Source: Mesocentrotus franciscanus (lineage: Eukaryota > Echinodermata > Echinoidea > Camarodonta > Strongylocentrotidae). Taken from it: a stretch of DNA of 64,000 nucleotides. The notes under the pieces are model-generated. The model saw nothing but the letters and a program-made list of their open reading frames with translations. It was not told where the DNA came from and searched no databases. The position numbers and the translations under genes are program-made. The stretch spans positions 28,517,539 through 28,581,538 of the forward strand of contig CP137679.1 of assembly GCA_037976565.1 (NCBI GenBank), given 5' to 3'. Numbering within the stretch: the stretch's first letter is position 1; each line of letters opens with the position of its first letter. Shown piece after piece: positions 9,383-20,685 of this stretch.

Positions 9383-9470
9383 CACGCTTGCTTACATTAG
9401 TTTTTATCACCTGACGAACTCTTGCAGCGGCGCACGAAACGTCGTGATCTTTTAGATCCCTTATTGACCA
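9383..9470 (+). other. Putative transcribed leader downstream of the TATA box
   Basis: ATCAC CTGACGA ... GAAAC GTC GTGAT (9406-9448) forms an ATCAC/GTGAT outer stem around boxes that resemble a hammerhead core. The expected inner stem does not form. Related phrases occur in the terminal repeats of Penelope-like elements, so this may be a decayed retroelement leader. Confidence 0.3.
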
Positions 9471-10565
9471 CATTGCGAGACAAACGAATATCACTAGCGA
9501 TATTATTTTCGATACAACATCCGCAATGAGTATTATATTTAGCAAACAATACATTGTTTACATACAAAATAAAATTAACACAGATTTTAAAGCTTCAATG
9601 TCTAATCAATATGCTTATGCTTTAATGAATGAAATCTACATTTTGTAAATGATGAGCATAGCAAATACTTTCATGGGATACAATAAGAACATTTGAAATG
9701 AAACAAATGAAAGTGCTATTAAAGTGACAGCCAGTTGTTAAAAGTATTGCAGCTGATATCTGCCACTGTCTAGTCAAGGTACCTTTATGGAGATTAAAAG
9801 AGTAATATTTGTCACAAGGATTGCTGTTATTCATATGGTTGTTAATCTAAAGGTGATATACATTGTCACGTAAGGTCATGCAGTCGGTGAGGATGTGTTT
9901 TTCTCGATTCAATAGTTTGTCCATGTATTTGATGGTCTGAGGATCTATTACGTACAAACTTTTCTACAGAAATAATAAATTCATCATTAAAAAACCAAAA
10001 CCTTTTCTGAATGACTCTGGTCTCGTTGTCGCTGCAATACTGTAAAATTTTAAAAATACAAGTGCGCCATCTTTTACGAGTTCAAAGCAGAAGTGCCAAC
10101 GATCTCCGATGATTTCTATCTCCTTTTCTTTCCCTCATTTTAACACTGTTTATTGTAACCACATGCACCTTCATTTTGATTTAATTCTTCCTTCCCCCTT
10201 CCTCTCCTCCTTTCTTCAACTTTTCCCCTTCAAACAATGGTAGAGCGTTGGACCAGCCATTGAGAAGTCAACGACTTTCTAAGGTGAAAGAAATGCGAAA
10301 AAACATCTTCATTAGATGATCCTCATCTTCTCTCTCATTCTCCAACCGGTCGTACACATCATCTGCCTCTTGATCCTTCCCCTCACTTCTATCAATCACT
10401 TTTTATTGTCATCTGCTTGTTTTCCTCTTCCTTCTTTTCCAATTACACTATTAAAAAAAAACTTTCACAACTTCCTTTTATCTTACTTTACCCTCATTTT
10501 CTCTCATATCAACCTCTAAATTTTCCTCTTCTGCTGGAGTCTCCTGCTTCTTTTATCGCATAGTA
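9471..10565. other. Unassigned AT-rich sequence
   Basis: There is no recognisable gene or element. It becomes pyrimidine-rich from about 10120 onward. Confidence 0.4.
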
Positions 10566-10569
10566 GTCA

Positions 10570-10680
10570 CCATCATCATCATCATCATCATCATCATCGT
10601 CATATCCCTCTTCTTCTTCTTCTTCTTCTTCTTCTTCGTCTTCTTCTTCTTCTTCTTCTTCTTCTTCTTCTGCTTCTTCT
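10570..10680. repeat. Compound microsatellite (CAT)n then (TTC)n
   Basis: (CAT)n runs at 10570-10598 and (TTC)n, slightly interrupted, at 10609-10680. The lysine-rich minus-strand ORF here is a microsatellite translation. Confidence 0.95.
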
Positions 10681-10879
10681 TTTTCTTTTTCTTCATCCTC
10701 ATTGTCTTTCCTATATTCAGAATTTTCTTCTGCACTGTCGTTTCCTTTTCGGTTCCTTCTCCTTTACTTCGTCGTACTTTTTCTTGTTGTTCCATTTCTG
10801 CATCTATTGTTTAAAAGTCTCGTAGTTATTCATTTTTCTTCTTTTCACCATTCTTCTCCTATCCCTCTCGTTTTGCTTG

Positions 10880-11240
10880 TTCTTGTTCTTGATCTTCTTT
10901 TCCTTCTTTTTCTTCTCCAATTTTCTTCTTCTTTTTCCTTTTCCTCCGTTTGCTCTTAATATCCCTTCCGTCCTCTTTCATTCACTTGACCTTAAAATCT
11001 AAAGAGTATAACACCACCCCTCAAAGTATGTATCGGATTGAAATATCTTCTCGTTCTTGTTCTGCTTGTTCTTGTTCTTGATCTTTAAGCTTCTTTTCCT
11101 TCTTTTTCTTCTCCAACTTTCTTCTTCTTTTTCCCTTTCCTCCGTTTGCTCTTAATATCCTTTCCGTCCTCTTTCATTCATTTGATCTTAAAATCTAAAG
11201 AGTATAATACCATCCCTCAGAGTATGATTCGGATTGAACT
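10880..11240. repeat. 196-bp tandem duplication, pyrimidine-rich
   Basis: Two copies share the CCTCCGTTTGCTCTTAATAT core at 10943 and 11139, and also the AAATCTAAAGAGTATAA segment. They diverge gradually. The second copy runs into a tRNA-like relic that the first lacks. Confidence 0.85.
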
Positions 11241-11249
11241 ATCCGTCAA

Positions 11250-11322
11250 TCTGGACTTCGAACCCTACACCTTCCGAGACTGGTTCCGGCTCATTAGAAT
11301 CGATCCGTTACACCAAACTGAG
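11250..11322 (-). pseudogene. tRNA-like relic (SINE head)
   Basis: On minus, a box A (TGGTGTAACGGATCG, about 11302-11316) is followed by a box B (AGGGTTCGAAGTCC, 11252-11265). There is no clean cloverleaf. It is probably the head of an old tRNA-derived SINE. Confidence 0.45.
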
Positions 11323-11888
11323 AACTGCGTTGACAAGGGTGCATTACCTGTCGCCCCAGGGACAAAACAGCACGTCCCCACTGTCCAAAAGTTGTGTGCA
11401 CGTACAGATGGGGCTTGTGGGTACAGCTCATACATTTTACCTTCTTTATAATATAAATTAGTATCTTAACATGGCTATATAAACGAACCGGTCATTTTAA
11501 TTATTAAACCAACAAATCAATAACGATTGATTCATCGTTCACTTAGTCGTCTTCTTTGATTTACATTATTTGTTGTTGTCGAGGAAAACACAATTAAGCC
11601 ATTCTTTAATTATACCTTTGTTCTATAATTTTTCTGAACTGTTCTATGGTGCTGTTGTATCTAGCTTCATACCCAGTTATCGTTCTTGCTTTGATAGAGT
11701 ATTAATGATGTAATTACGGCTAGTTTTTTTTAATGAGGACATGCATTTACTCTCTTCATTGTTAGTTAATGGATTGAGTTCCAGGGAGTCAGTAGGTGAT
11801 AGACCTTTAGTTGGTACTCCACTTAAATATTACTCCTCCTCCCCCTTTTTCCTACATGGCTATCTGATTATCTCTTCTTCTTTTGTTT
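11323..11888. other. Unassigned sequence
   Basis: I see no coding evidence. Short ORFs in several frames overlap one another. Confidence 0.4.
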
Positions 11889-11927
11889 TTATATATATAT
11901 ATATATATTTTTTTTTTGGGGGGGGGG
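11889..11927. repeat. (AT)n-T10-G10 compound tract
   Basis: An AT dinucleotide run passes into ten T and then ten G. Confidence 0.9.
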
Positions 11928-12573
11928 ATTCTAATTCTTTCAAGGGTCAAAACGAATACATTTTCTTTAAATGAGAGGAACCCATCGTAAATGTTAGATT
12001 GGTAAAGAGAAAGAAGCTAACCAAGGTATGAAAACAAACACCACAAGACAAAGATCGGAATCTTTTTCCAAAGCTATCAATCTTCAAACTTTCCTTAATT
12101 CAATTGTCTTTTATATAGTATTGTCTGTCATCAAGTTTTCCTACGAAGCTGTCTTTCCCTTTCTTCCCCCTCCTTTTCTCTTTCTCTTTCTTGTTCTCCC
12201 CTCTCTCTCCCTCTTGAGCAATTTGACATTGACCTGTTCCGCAAGCTAAGCATGAAGGAGGCCCCCATGAGACGGAAAGGTGAACAGTTATGCGAGGAAT
12301 GCTTGCGTTGTGTTGAGTTGCTAGTCGTACCGGTGGGAAGAAACTTTAGTCCGATGTGATCAATTTCTCGTTTGTCTTTGTCAGAAACCCTATCGCTTCT
12401 CTTCTAGTTTTGATGTACCTGAAACCGTGAAAGATGCTATCGTCTGCCAAAACTGACTTTGGTGGTCTTAACTTCTTGACAGATTGTCTTTTGATTTTAT
12501 AGTTGTTGAGTAAAGTTTGGACAACTTGTATGGGGTGATTGTTAAAAGTACATGACTCTTATATAGGCCCATG
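11928..12573. other. Unassigned sequence
   Basis: Nothing is recognised. A pyrimidine-rich patch lies at about 12150-12220. Confidence 0.4.
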
Positions 12574-13390
12574 CAGGGGCGGCGGAGCGACTTCCAAAGT
12601 GGGGGGCACCAACAAAAAGGGCACTTTCTGGGGGGGGGAGGGCACCTACAAAGGGAAATCTCAAAGCGAAAATATACAATTTTATAGACATTGGTATATA
12701 CCCCTACATTGTGATTACATTATCAGGGATGATTTCAATATTTGTTTCTCTTTATACATAATAATTTGCAGTTGGGTGTGATGGTCTGAAAACTCATTTG
12801 CGAGCGAGTGAAGCGAGCGACGAAAATTTTAAAGATTTTTGAGGTCGCAGTGCGAAAAATTACATCTTATAAAGAGGAAAAAACCTAATCCTGATGGGGT
12901 TATAAGCACATTCTCATAACGGAAGACTGAAAGACCTTTGATAAGTAACATAATTATATCATCTATAAATGCGAGCGAGCGAGCTTTGGGGGAAATTGCT
13001 CTTAGTCGCTTGAAATTAGGGGCACGTTTAATGATGAGAGGAAAAGGGACACTTCTCGAAAGGGATAAGACACTTATTAGAGAAGAAAAGGAGCACGTGT
13101 CAAAGTACTAAGGGTGATTATAGGGGGAATGGGGCACTTCTTACACCTTAAAAAGGGCACCCATCAGATTTTGATAGGAGCAGTTATAAGAGGTGAAAAG
13201 GGGGTATTTATATAAAAAAAAAGGGATAGGTCACTTATTAGAAAGGAAAAGGGGCACGTATCATTGTTAAAAAGGAAATTATCAGAGGTGAAAAGGCACT
13301 TATCGCACCCGAAAAGGGGCACGTGTCAAAATAAAAGGGGCAGTTATTAGAGATGAAAAGGGACACTCATCAGAGATGTAGATGGTGCGT
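12574..13390. mobile_element. hAT-like end followed by GGGGCAC minisatellite
   Basis: The stretch opens with CAGGGGCGGCGGAGCG, a sequence of the kind that begins many hAT elements. It continues through G-rich GGGGGGCACC segments and GCGAGCGAG words (12802, 12970). From about 13015 it is a degenerate repeat of roughly 25-50 bases with AAAAGGGGCACTTAT and CAGAGATG words. I could not find a matching right terminal repeat, so the element is probably broken or its end has been replaced by the repeat. Confidence 0.45.
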
Positions 13391-14464
13391 GGGCATGGCA
13401 ACAAATTAAAAAAGTTTAAATAGCTCATCGAAGAATCAGACAAGGAATGGCGCATTTCATAGACGTTGTGCTATACAAGGGACATGGCTGATACAACTTA
13501 CTGTATGTATGGGTTTAATATGAAATGAATGTGCATGAAAATGCTGGGAAAAGTTAGCTGCTTAGTTCACTTACATGATAAGTTTACGCTTTGTGTGTAT
13601 CACTTAATTGATAAATCATGAATCTCCGTGGGATATATTGACTCCTCCGTGTCAAAAATTAACAATACACAATAATAAGTTTAATAATGAGACGCAGTTT
13701 GTTCAAGTAGCTACAACTTGAGATTGCCGATAAAAATATTACAAAAATCATTATCATATCAAATACCACATTAAATTGATGAAAGTGAAGAAAACAATTT
13801 AATAAAGAAAGTGGAAAACACATTTCGTTCGAAACATAGACGTAGTTACATAATGTCGTTTTCTCCTATATCTTAGATTATGAACTACGATTGCATGGGC
13901 GCTTTTGTGTTTCAAGAAATTTCATATCAATTTTTATTGTATCAATTACCCAGATTGAGAACAATACGAGAATATTTTATCTTACACGGTTGCCCATAAA
14001 ATTGGAATAAAATTTACACCTCTTTTTCATGACGTGATTGTGATATGATTTATTCTTGATAGATAAAGTGTATCTGGTTATATCTTTGAAGATCTTCACT
14101 GATCATTAGCTGTACAGTCATTAGAAATTGATCAATACAGTTCTGAGAAGATGCAAACTTTATCTATCAAAAACAAACCATATAGTCACAATAATTTCAA
14201 GAATTAAAGATCAGAAAAGTTATCCCACCTTCACGGGCAACAGGGTATATGTGATGTCAGTCATTAGTCTGTTATCATGGACTAATTGTGTATTTCATTA
14301 ATTGATTAGCTTATTCTAAAAGTTTTATCTATCAAGACTTGAAAGTACAGAGAAGATAAAACGCCTTTTATTCTAATAAAATAACATATAAAGTATATCC
14401 AAGAATTCGAATCAGAGCATGTTATAAAACCTAGATCAGTTTTTTAAAAGGAGAATAAAAGAAA
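13391..14464. other. Unassigned AT-rich sequence
   Basis: There is no gene or repeat I can name. Two related stretches at about 14030-14200 share GATAAAGTGTATC-like words, possibly a small diverged inverted repeat. Confidence 0.35.
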
Positions 14465-14650
14465 GAAAGAAAGACCTTCGAAAATCTGCGTTAAGCCGTC
14501 CCAGGATCAGGAGCTTACTTGTCTCATTAGCAAGACCTTTCATCACTCTCCGGTGTGAAGACACGAAGGCCTCGGCTCTCTAGCGGCCTGGCATTAGGCC
14601 ACGTTCCGTTACGCCAATCTCACGGTGATGCCAGCAACTCTCGGTGAGTT
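14465..14650. other. GC-richer patch of unknown nature
   Basis: The base composition departs from the AT-rich flanks. It contains short inverted words such as GGCCTGGCATTAGGCC. No tRNA, snRNA or 5S match is evident to me. Confidence 0.35.
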
Positions 14651-16429
14651 TATAATTTTTTAAAGAAAAATCTCGTCAGGGTCACAGGAATTTGACGTCT
14701 ACTTAAACATTCCAAGAAAGGCCACGTAAATGTTACCTTTTTGAAATTTAACTGAGCGCAGAGGCCAAAAATGTGCTGATTTATATCCTAGAAACAAGGG
14801 ATGACTCTGTAATTATGAGCAAGGGGTGTATGAATACTTTCAAAGAAAACTATAACAAATTGCTAACATTTCAGTTGTCCATTTTGGAGCAGTAAAATCA
14901 TTTATACCATCACAAAACATGTTCATACAATCCCGTTGCAATTGCTTGTCATCCTCTATGTTTTGAGTTACAAAACAGTATTCGAAGTCCTCAATTGTTT
15001 TTTTTTCTTTCTGTAAAACAGCCGCTGGCATGTAAGTTCCGTGAGTAAATGAAATAAATGAAAGTGAATTGAATGGAAAATGACATAGGTCTGCCGCCTT
15101 CATACAGCTTTCGATTTAGAGAATTTAAATTTAATTTCTTTTTGTGTAGATATTTAGTCTCTCGTAATTAATTTATTCCCTGTGTCTTTCTTGTTTTATA
15201 ACCGATTAAAAACTTGTAAATAATGATTTCTCTACACAGCTACTGGCATGACCGCGGATCAGATCCAATATTATCAGAAACGGAGGTGGGGGGGGGGGGC
15301 GAAATGTATTCGTAAATGATTCTGTTTAATATGAAATTTGAAAATGTCAACAGCTCTACCAGATTTGAACAATTCACTTCCCTACATAATTTGTGTTTAT
15401 TTCTCTTTTTTTCGCTGACTCTCATCATTTATTCATTTATTATTATTTTTTTTTTTTGAGGGGGGCATAGGCCACTTCGGCCCACTCTCGGTTCCACCAA
15501 TGTGCTATACCTTAAGACCGAATGAAAAAAGGTATACCTTATCTTGATATACTTTTCTGTCGGTTCGACATCATTCGTCGAGATCGTTAGGCCACAGCAT
15601 CGCACATCACACCCCACCACACACGGCGGTTGGTTTAGGCGATAAGGTGGTCGATTTTCTTCCAGATCGCTATCAAATGTTTTGATATTTGAACTTGACC
15701 TGCCCGTCTCCTGAAATCGCAAAATTGGCCCGTCAAAGAATTAAATGGATCTCTTTATATATTTTTTTTTAATTGCAAAAATACAATACACGTACAACTC
15801 TGTGTTTTTTTAATATTCGGGGACATTATCATTATAAACAGAATAAAAGATGGCTCGTTAAGGACACTTGAGTTATAAGAGAGACATTTGTCGTCTCCTT
15901 TAAGGTTTTCAAATTGGATTTTAATCAGCTCGAAATTGTTTTGTTCATATTTTTTCGTGTAAAACTCGTAGAAGCAATCATTAGTTGCTTCTCTCTCCAT
16001 CTCTGTCTCAGACCTTCCCGACTCCTCCGGTTTTCTGCTGTGAGTTTAGGGCTTATTTCCACGTTATATCTGTAAAATATTGTTACTTGCCCGTAGTTTG
16101 CCGTCCACACATCATTCTTATAAAATCTTCGTTCTTTCCAAAATATCATGAACTATGAAAAACAACATGAACATACTGTTATGAAAATTCATGCTCTTCA
16201 CTGAATAGTGATCACGGATCTATATACAAACTTATGTAATGTAATCCGTGAAATATTTGTATTGTAGAAGCATATTGAGCGAAAGGAGTGCTTCTTCGCA
16301 GTACCCTTCCCCAAGCCTTTGCGATTAATTCGACGAACGTTTACAAAATATAATCCTATACTTTTTGTCCTGATTTTCACCGCTGTAATACCCGACGATA
16401 GTACGCCACACAAATTGGTAGATAGATGG
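14651..16429. other. Unassigned; one ORF of ordinary composition
   Basis: A minus-strand ORF (14840-15103, 87 codons) has ordinary amino-acid composition, and its 3' part follows a TTTTACAG acceptor-like site (minus, near 15014-15021). It could be a terminal exon, but I recognise no family. G- and T-homopolymers lie at 15285-15298 and 15446-15465. Nothing else is assigned. Confidence 0.3.
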
Positions 16430-16780
16430 ATGAGGAAATAAATGTGAATGGTAGATATAAAGAAACAGGGTAAGAGAAATAATAATAATAATAGAGAGAG
16501 AGAGAGAGAGGTAAAGAGATAAAGTATGGGGAAAGTAGGCCGGGAAGTGGGGAGAAAGAAAGGGATGATAGAGAGAGAGAGAGAGAGAGAGAAAAGGAAA
16601 AAGAGAGAGGGAGAGAGAAATATCTATAAGATAAGAAGATGAAAGAGGGAGAGAGAAAAGATAATGAGAGAAAAGGAGAAAGAGAAAGAAAGGAAAAAGA
16701 GAGAGAGAGAGAAAGAGACCCATGGAGAAATAGAATGACAAAAGGAGACAGAGAAAAGAAACCATTCGCTTCTCGTCAGC
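16430..16780. repeat. GA-rich homopurine block
   Basis: Near-continuous purines on plus include (GA)n at about 16493-16509 and 16571-16591. The minus-strand ORF of 146 codons across it is Leu/Ser/Phe-rich and low-complexity. Confidence 0.9.
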
Positions 16781-16860
16781 CCCCTCCCTCCCACCAATCG
16801 GTGACGCATATTATTCCCTTGGCGCGAATGAATTAGACTGCCATCATATTAAACCTATTG

Positions 16861-16891
16861 TTGGCGCGCTTTTTAATTTCCTTTTCCCGCC
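16861..16891. promoter_or_regulatory. Pair of E2F-like sites
   Basis: TTGGCGCGC (16861-16869) and TTTTCCCGCC (16882-16891) are close to E2F consensus and lie 12 bases apart. No associated gene start is visible. Confidence 0.3.
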
Positions 16892-16899
16892 ATTGCCTC

Positions 16900-17629
16900 T
16901 CCCATAGTCGTATTCATCGTCTGCGTGCTAAAAAAATTCCCTGTCCTTCACAAAGAAAAAATATGCAATGAACATAAGTCATAAATGTAGGTACAAGATT
17001 CTTTTGGTTGTCAAGGTTGGAAGAAAAGAAAAACGATTCTCAGTCACTTTATTTGTATGTAGAATAAAGACTGCGATATCGAGTAAGACATGAACGTTCC
17101 TTTTCAGCTAAGGGCTGATTTTTAGCGAGGAATAGAAAGCATAATGTAATTTACAAAACTTGTACATACATTATACAATAAATTCAGTGGGGAATTTGGA
17201 GATTATGAAAATAAACAAGCACTTTTCATAATAACTTTCTACAAAAATTGTATGAATTGTGATTGTTTATCAGGATTACAAAATATGAAGTGTAAAACAT
17301 AAATTGAATAAATATGCCGGGTAATATATCAATGTTATACCTCATGTAACATATTAAGTTATAGATTATGAATATAATTACTTTCTAAAAGTTTTATTTA
17401 TTCCTTTTTAATTTGTTTTCCTTTTGTTTACTGAGAAGGATGAATAATGATTCTGAAATAAATTGTTTTACATATTCATACAATTTAACATAACTTGTCA
17501 TTGGGTATACTTTAAATTCAATTCTTATTTTTTTGACTGGTAAAATACCTATGATGAATAAACAACAACAACATGTACTTTGTTAAAAGCGAAAACATGA
17601 TTAGGTTAATTAAATATAATTAAATATAA
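16900..17629. other. Unassigned AT-rich sequence
   Basis: No coding or repeat signal is recognised. Confidence 0.4.
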
Positions 17630-18110
17630 TATAATGCTCTTCCTCATACCACAAAATTACTTCAAACTGTTAACACATTCAAAAAGTATTTAAACAATAT
17701 TATTCCAGACTTCTTGTAGCTGTTTTTTTTTTTTGTTGTGTGTGTTTTGTTTTTGTTTGTTTGTTTGTTTTTTTTGTTTTTTTTTGTTTTGCTTGTTGTA
17801 TATATTTGTTTAGCTTTTCTCTTGTATATATCGTAAATATTTCTCTTTCTTCTTGTTTTACTCCAATTTGCTCTAATCATTATTGTAAGTTCTTATTCTT
17901 GTTGCAAGTTTTCCTTACTCCTGTACTATCTATTTACATGTCTGTTATGTCTATAGGGACCCCTCTGTAAAACAGCATTGTTATGTTAACATCGCTGAGT
18001 AGGGCTATCCCTTCGTCTTCCTTTTATCAGTGTGTCTTTCTGATTGTAAATGTATATTTGTTGATGTTTTTTAAATTGACGGAAAATAAATACAATACAA
18101 TACAATACAA
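17630..18110 (+). mobile_element. LINE 3' end (CR1/L2-like) with ATACA tail
   Basis: A short plus-frame stretch ending at a TAG near 17719 resembles the last residues of CR1/L2 reverse transcriptases (phenylalanine-lysine-lysine motif followed by hydrophobic residues). A T-rich 3' region, a stem-loop (CAGC/GCTG, 17973-17997) and an (ATACA)n tail at 18090-18110 follow. The upstream part is missing. Confidence 0.5.
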
Positions 18111-18164
18111 AAGGAAATAAACAAATAATGAAACCGTATTTTACTGGCCTGTTTGAGAGTTGGA

Positions 18165-18219
18165 GAGAGAGAGAGGGGGAGAGAGAGAGATAAAGAGAGA
18201 CAGACAGACAGAGAGAGGC

Positions 18220-18254
<35 letters not shown>

Positions 18255-18255
18255 G
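18165..18255. repeat. (GA)n / GACA microsatellite
   Basis: GAGAGA runs are interspersed with CAGACAGA. The minus-strand 102-codon ORF across it is an artefact. Confidence 0.95.
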
Positions 18256-18675
18256 TGTAAGAGTCTAAGGGTGAAGATTTCTGTATTCTGCAAAATTTTA
18301 CAAGAATGCAAACTCCCGAAATGAAATAATACAGTATTGTATAGTCATAAGGCCGGGGAACTTCTCCGTATGTCTTCAATGAAACGTGGCGTTTTCTTAT
18401 TCTTGAATAAACTATAGTAAGAGATTAAATAGAGTGGTTATTAATAAAAGCATTAATCGTTTGCAGAAGAAACTTACTTCCCTCATAGACTGAATTACAT
18501 CTTTCATTTGAGAGTATAATCAAAAGAAGCATGTTTCCGGTCCAAGGCGTACATTAATTTGACTTATTATTTATAGCAAAATTCCCTTCTTATGTACTTC
18601 TCCGAAGACGCTCATAAAATCATACATTGTGATGTGTGTTTCCGGTATATAGAGCGAAGATTTATCCAATCTGCA
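18256..18675. other. Unassigned sequence
   Basis: No feature is recognised. Confidence 0.4.
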
Positions 18676-18688
18676 TTTGGCGGGAAAA
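18676..18688 (+). promoter_or_regulatory. E2F consensus site
   Basis: TTTGGCGGGAAAA matches the canonical E2F site exactly, with a CCAAT word 10 bases upstream. There is no gene start next to it. Confidence 0.3.
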
Positions 18689-18779
18689 GTATGCCCCCTG
18701 CTGCGTTGCCGATTTGATACATTTTAGAATTCATAATACATGACTGTAAATGAATTGAACATAGTTATAGAAGAGAGTA

Positions 18780-18784
<5 letters not shown>

Positions 18785-18822
<38 letters not shown>
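18785..18822. repeat. (GA)19 microsatellite
   Basis: It is a perfect dinucleotide run. Confidence 0.97.
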
Positions 18823-18827
<5 letters not shown>

Positions 18828-18959
18828 AGATAAAGAGGAGATTTTCTGAAAAGGATATAGTATCCTTAAAGCGATTAATTGTCAAAGTTGTGAGACGTGG
18901 ATGAACGGTGGATGGACGAAATCTTGCAGAAATACGTTTGAAAGAGCAGTTTCAATTGC

Positions 18960-19740
18960 GCTGGTAGAAAGTGTACATAGATAATACTGTTACAATATGT
19001 CATTGCAATAGTCTTGTTAGGTCTTTGGGGAAAGAAATTTGAATGGTTAAACACAATATCTCAATGCCTTATTCCCCGAATGCTGGCATGACAGAGAACA
19101 AATTACAGCTGTATAGTATATCGGTATTATTTTCTGAATTCACTTTGCGAAGAAAACAAATGTTTCAAATGTGAAGGCGATGATATCGTAAGCCTTTGAG
19201 GAAATAAATTTGAGTGGCGAAAATTTAGAGAAATACATTCAATCTAGTATTACGGCACAAATGTATGTAGATTATTGTTTTCTGAATGTTATAAAGGGAA
19301 AATAATGTATATACCAAAAGTGCCGGTTTCGTTGGCTTTTGTGACAATAGAAACATAAGAAAAAATATCGGAACCATATTAAATCTTCAATTATGCAAAC
19401 GCTATAATAAACAAAAACATAGGTTAATTATTATTTGCAGAAATATTTACTGATAAAAATGGTTTTAGAACAAAATTAATATTTTGACGTGAAAGAAATC
19501 CTATAATGTATATTCCGATAGTTTCAGCGCATTCTGTGAAAATGAATTTGAATGTTCGAAAAATATCGAAACCGGATTTTATTATTCCGCAAAGGCTTAT
19601 ATGACCACACAACTGGAGGTAGATTATCATTATCTTTTTCCGAATGCACTCTGCTTATAAATTGTTTCAAACACGAATGCTATGATATAAGGTCTTGGGG
19701 TATAGTCGTGAAAGTTTGAGGCATAAAACAAATATCTAGC
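18960..19740. repeat. Degenerate tandem array of about 150-170 bp units
   Basis: Phrases recur in order about five times: GTAGATTAT(T)...TTTTCTGAATG, then CAAATG/GTTTCAAA, then GATATCGTAAG, then CTTTGGGGAAA/GAAATAAATTTGA, then GAAAATATCGGAACC. Copies start near 18975, 19120, 19270, 19435 and 19618. Divergence is high, so the array is old. Confidence 0.55.
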
Positions 19741-20164
19741 AACCGGGCTGGAGGCGGGCGGGTTGACTGTATCAACATTGGTTCGGGAGGATAGATCGGA
19801 GCGCTGGTTGCGGCAGACTTTATTACGTTCATGTTACCAGTTAGTGGGTTTTATTATCCTCATCACTGTTTATTATTTGGAAAAATTATATGATACACTC
19901 AGTTTGTGAAATAAACATAAAAAATCGGCTAATGTAATACAAATACATGGAAGTTTATACTCATATACCACAGTAACAAACTAGCTGTTTTACGAATAAT
20001 TTGTTTTAAATGTTGGTATAGTAGGTTGTATGCATTCGTTGTTGGTTGACAAGCCTGTGCAATCTGTAGAGTAGTAATAATTAGTTACCATTGTAGCAAA
20101 TGCATGGACATGCATATTTCGGATATAGCGTTAATTCTATGGAATTTATATTGGGGATGTGCAT
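19741..20164. other. Unassigned sequence
   Basis: Nothing is recognised. A G-rich patch lies at 19745-19762. Confidence 0.4.
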
Positions 20165-20410
20165 TATTAATTTTATGAAATGCAATTTTACTGTTTGAGT
20201 TTTACAATATTTTAAATAACAGATAGTATTTGTATTTCGTTCGCTTAAATATTTATTTATATAACTAAACAATATGTCTTTCTCTGTATTCATATCACAG
20301 AAAATATGAATATTAACTTTATAAAATGCATTTCACTGTTTGAGTTTTTAAATAGTTGATAGTATTTATATATTTCGTACGATTAAATATTTATTTATAA
20401 AACTAAAAAA
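20165..20410. repeat. Diverged direct duplication, offset 145 bp
   Basis: 20165-20270 and 20311-20410 share the ACTGTTTGAGTTTT, GATAGTATTT and TTAAATATTTATTTAT segments. Confidence 0.75.
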
Positions 20411-20544
20411 AAATAATTAAACGCTGATTGGAAAGAATAATTGCTGATGGGGGGGGGGGTAGGTTGGGTGGTAGTATCTTGGTTTGTACATTTTCTTTTT
20501 TTTTCTTCTTTATTCTTATGTTCTTTGTTTGTTTTTAATATTTA

Positions 20545-20685
20545 TATGTTATGATATGTGTTATCTTATAATTGCACATGTATTTTTTTTTATTGTGCAC
20601 GGACCTGCGGAAGAACAGCCTTAAGTTTGGCTGAAGTTGGTACCGTGTAAAATAAAATAAACTGAACTGAACTGAACTGAACTGA
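20545..20685 (+). mobile_element. LINE 3' end (CR1/L2-like) with ACTGA tail
   Basis: A stem-loop with arms CAGCC/GGCTG is followed by GGTACCGTGTAAAATAAAATAA and the pentamer tail (ACTGA)4-5. This is the 3' layout of CR1/L2-type elements. The body is missing or unrecognisable. Confidence 0.5.

Noticed and set aside
9406..9448. Hammerhead ribozyme
   Set aside because: CTGACGA and GAAAC boxes are present, but the sequence between them does not form stem II. The flanking ATCAC/GTGAT pairing joins the wrong strands.
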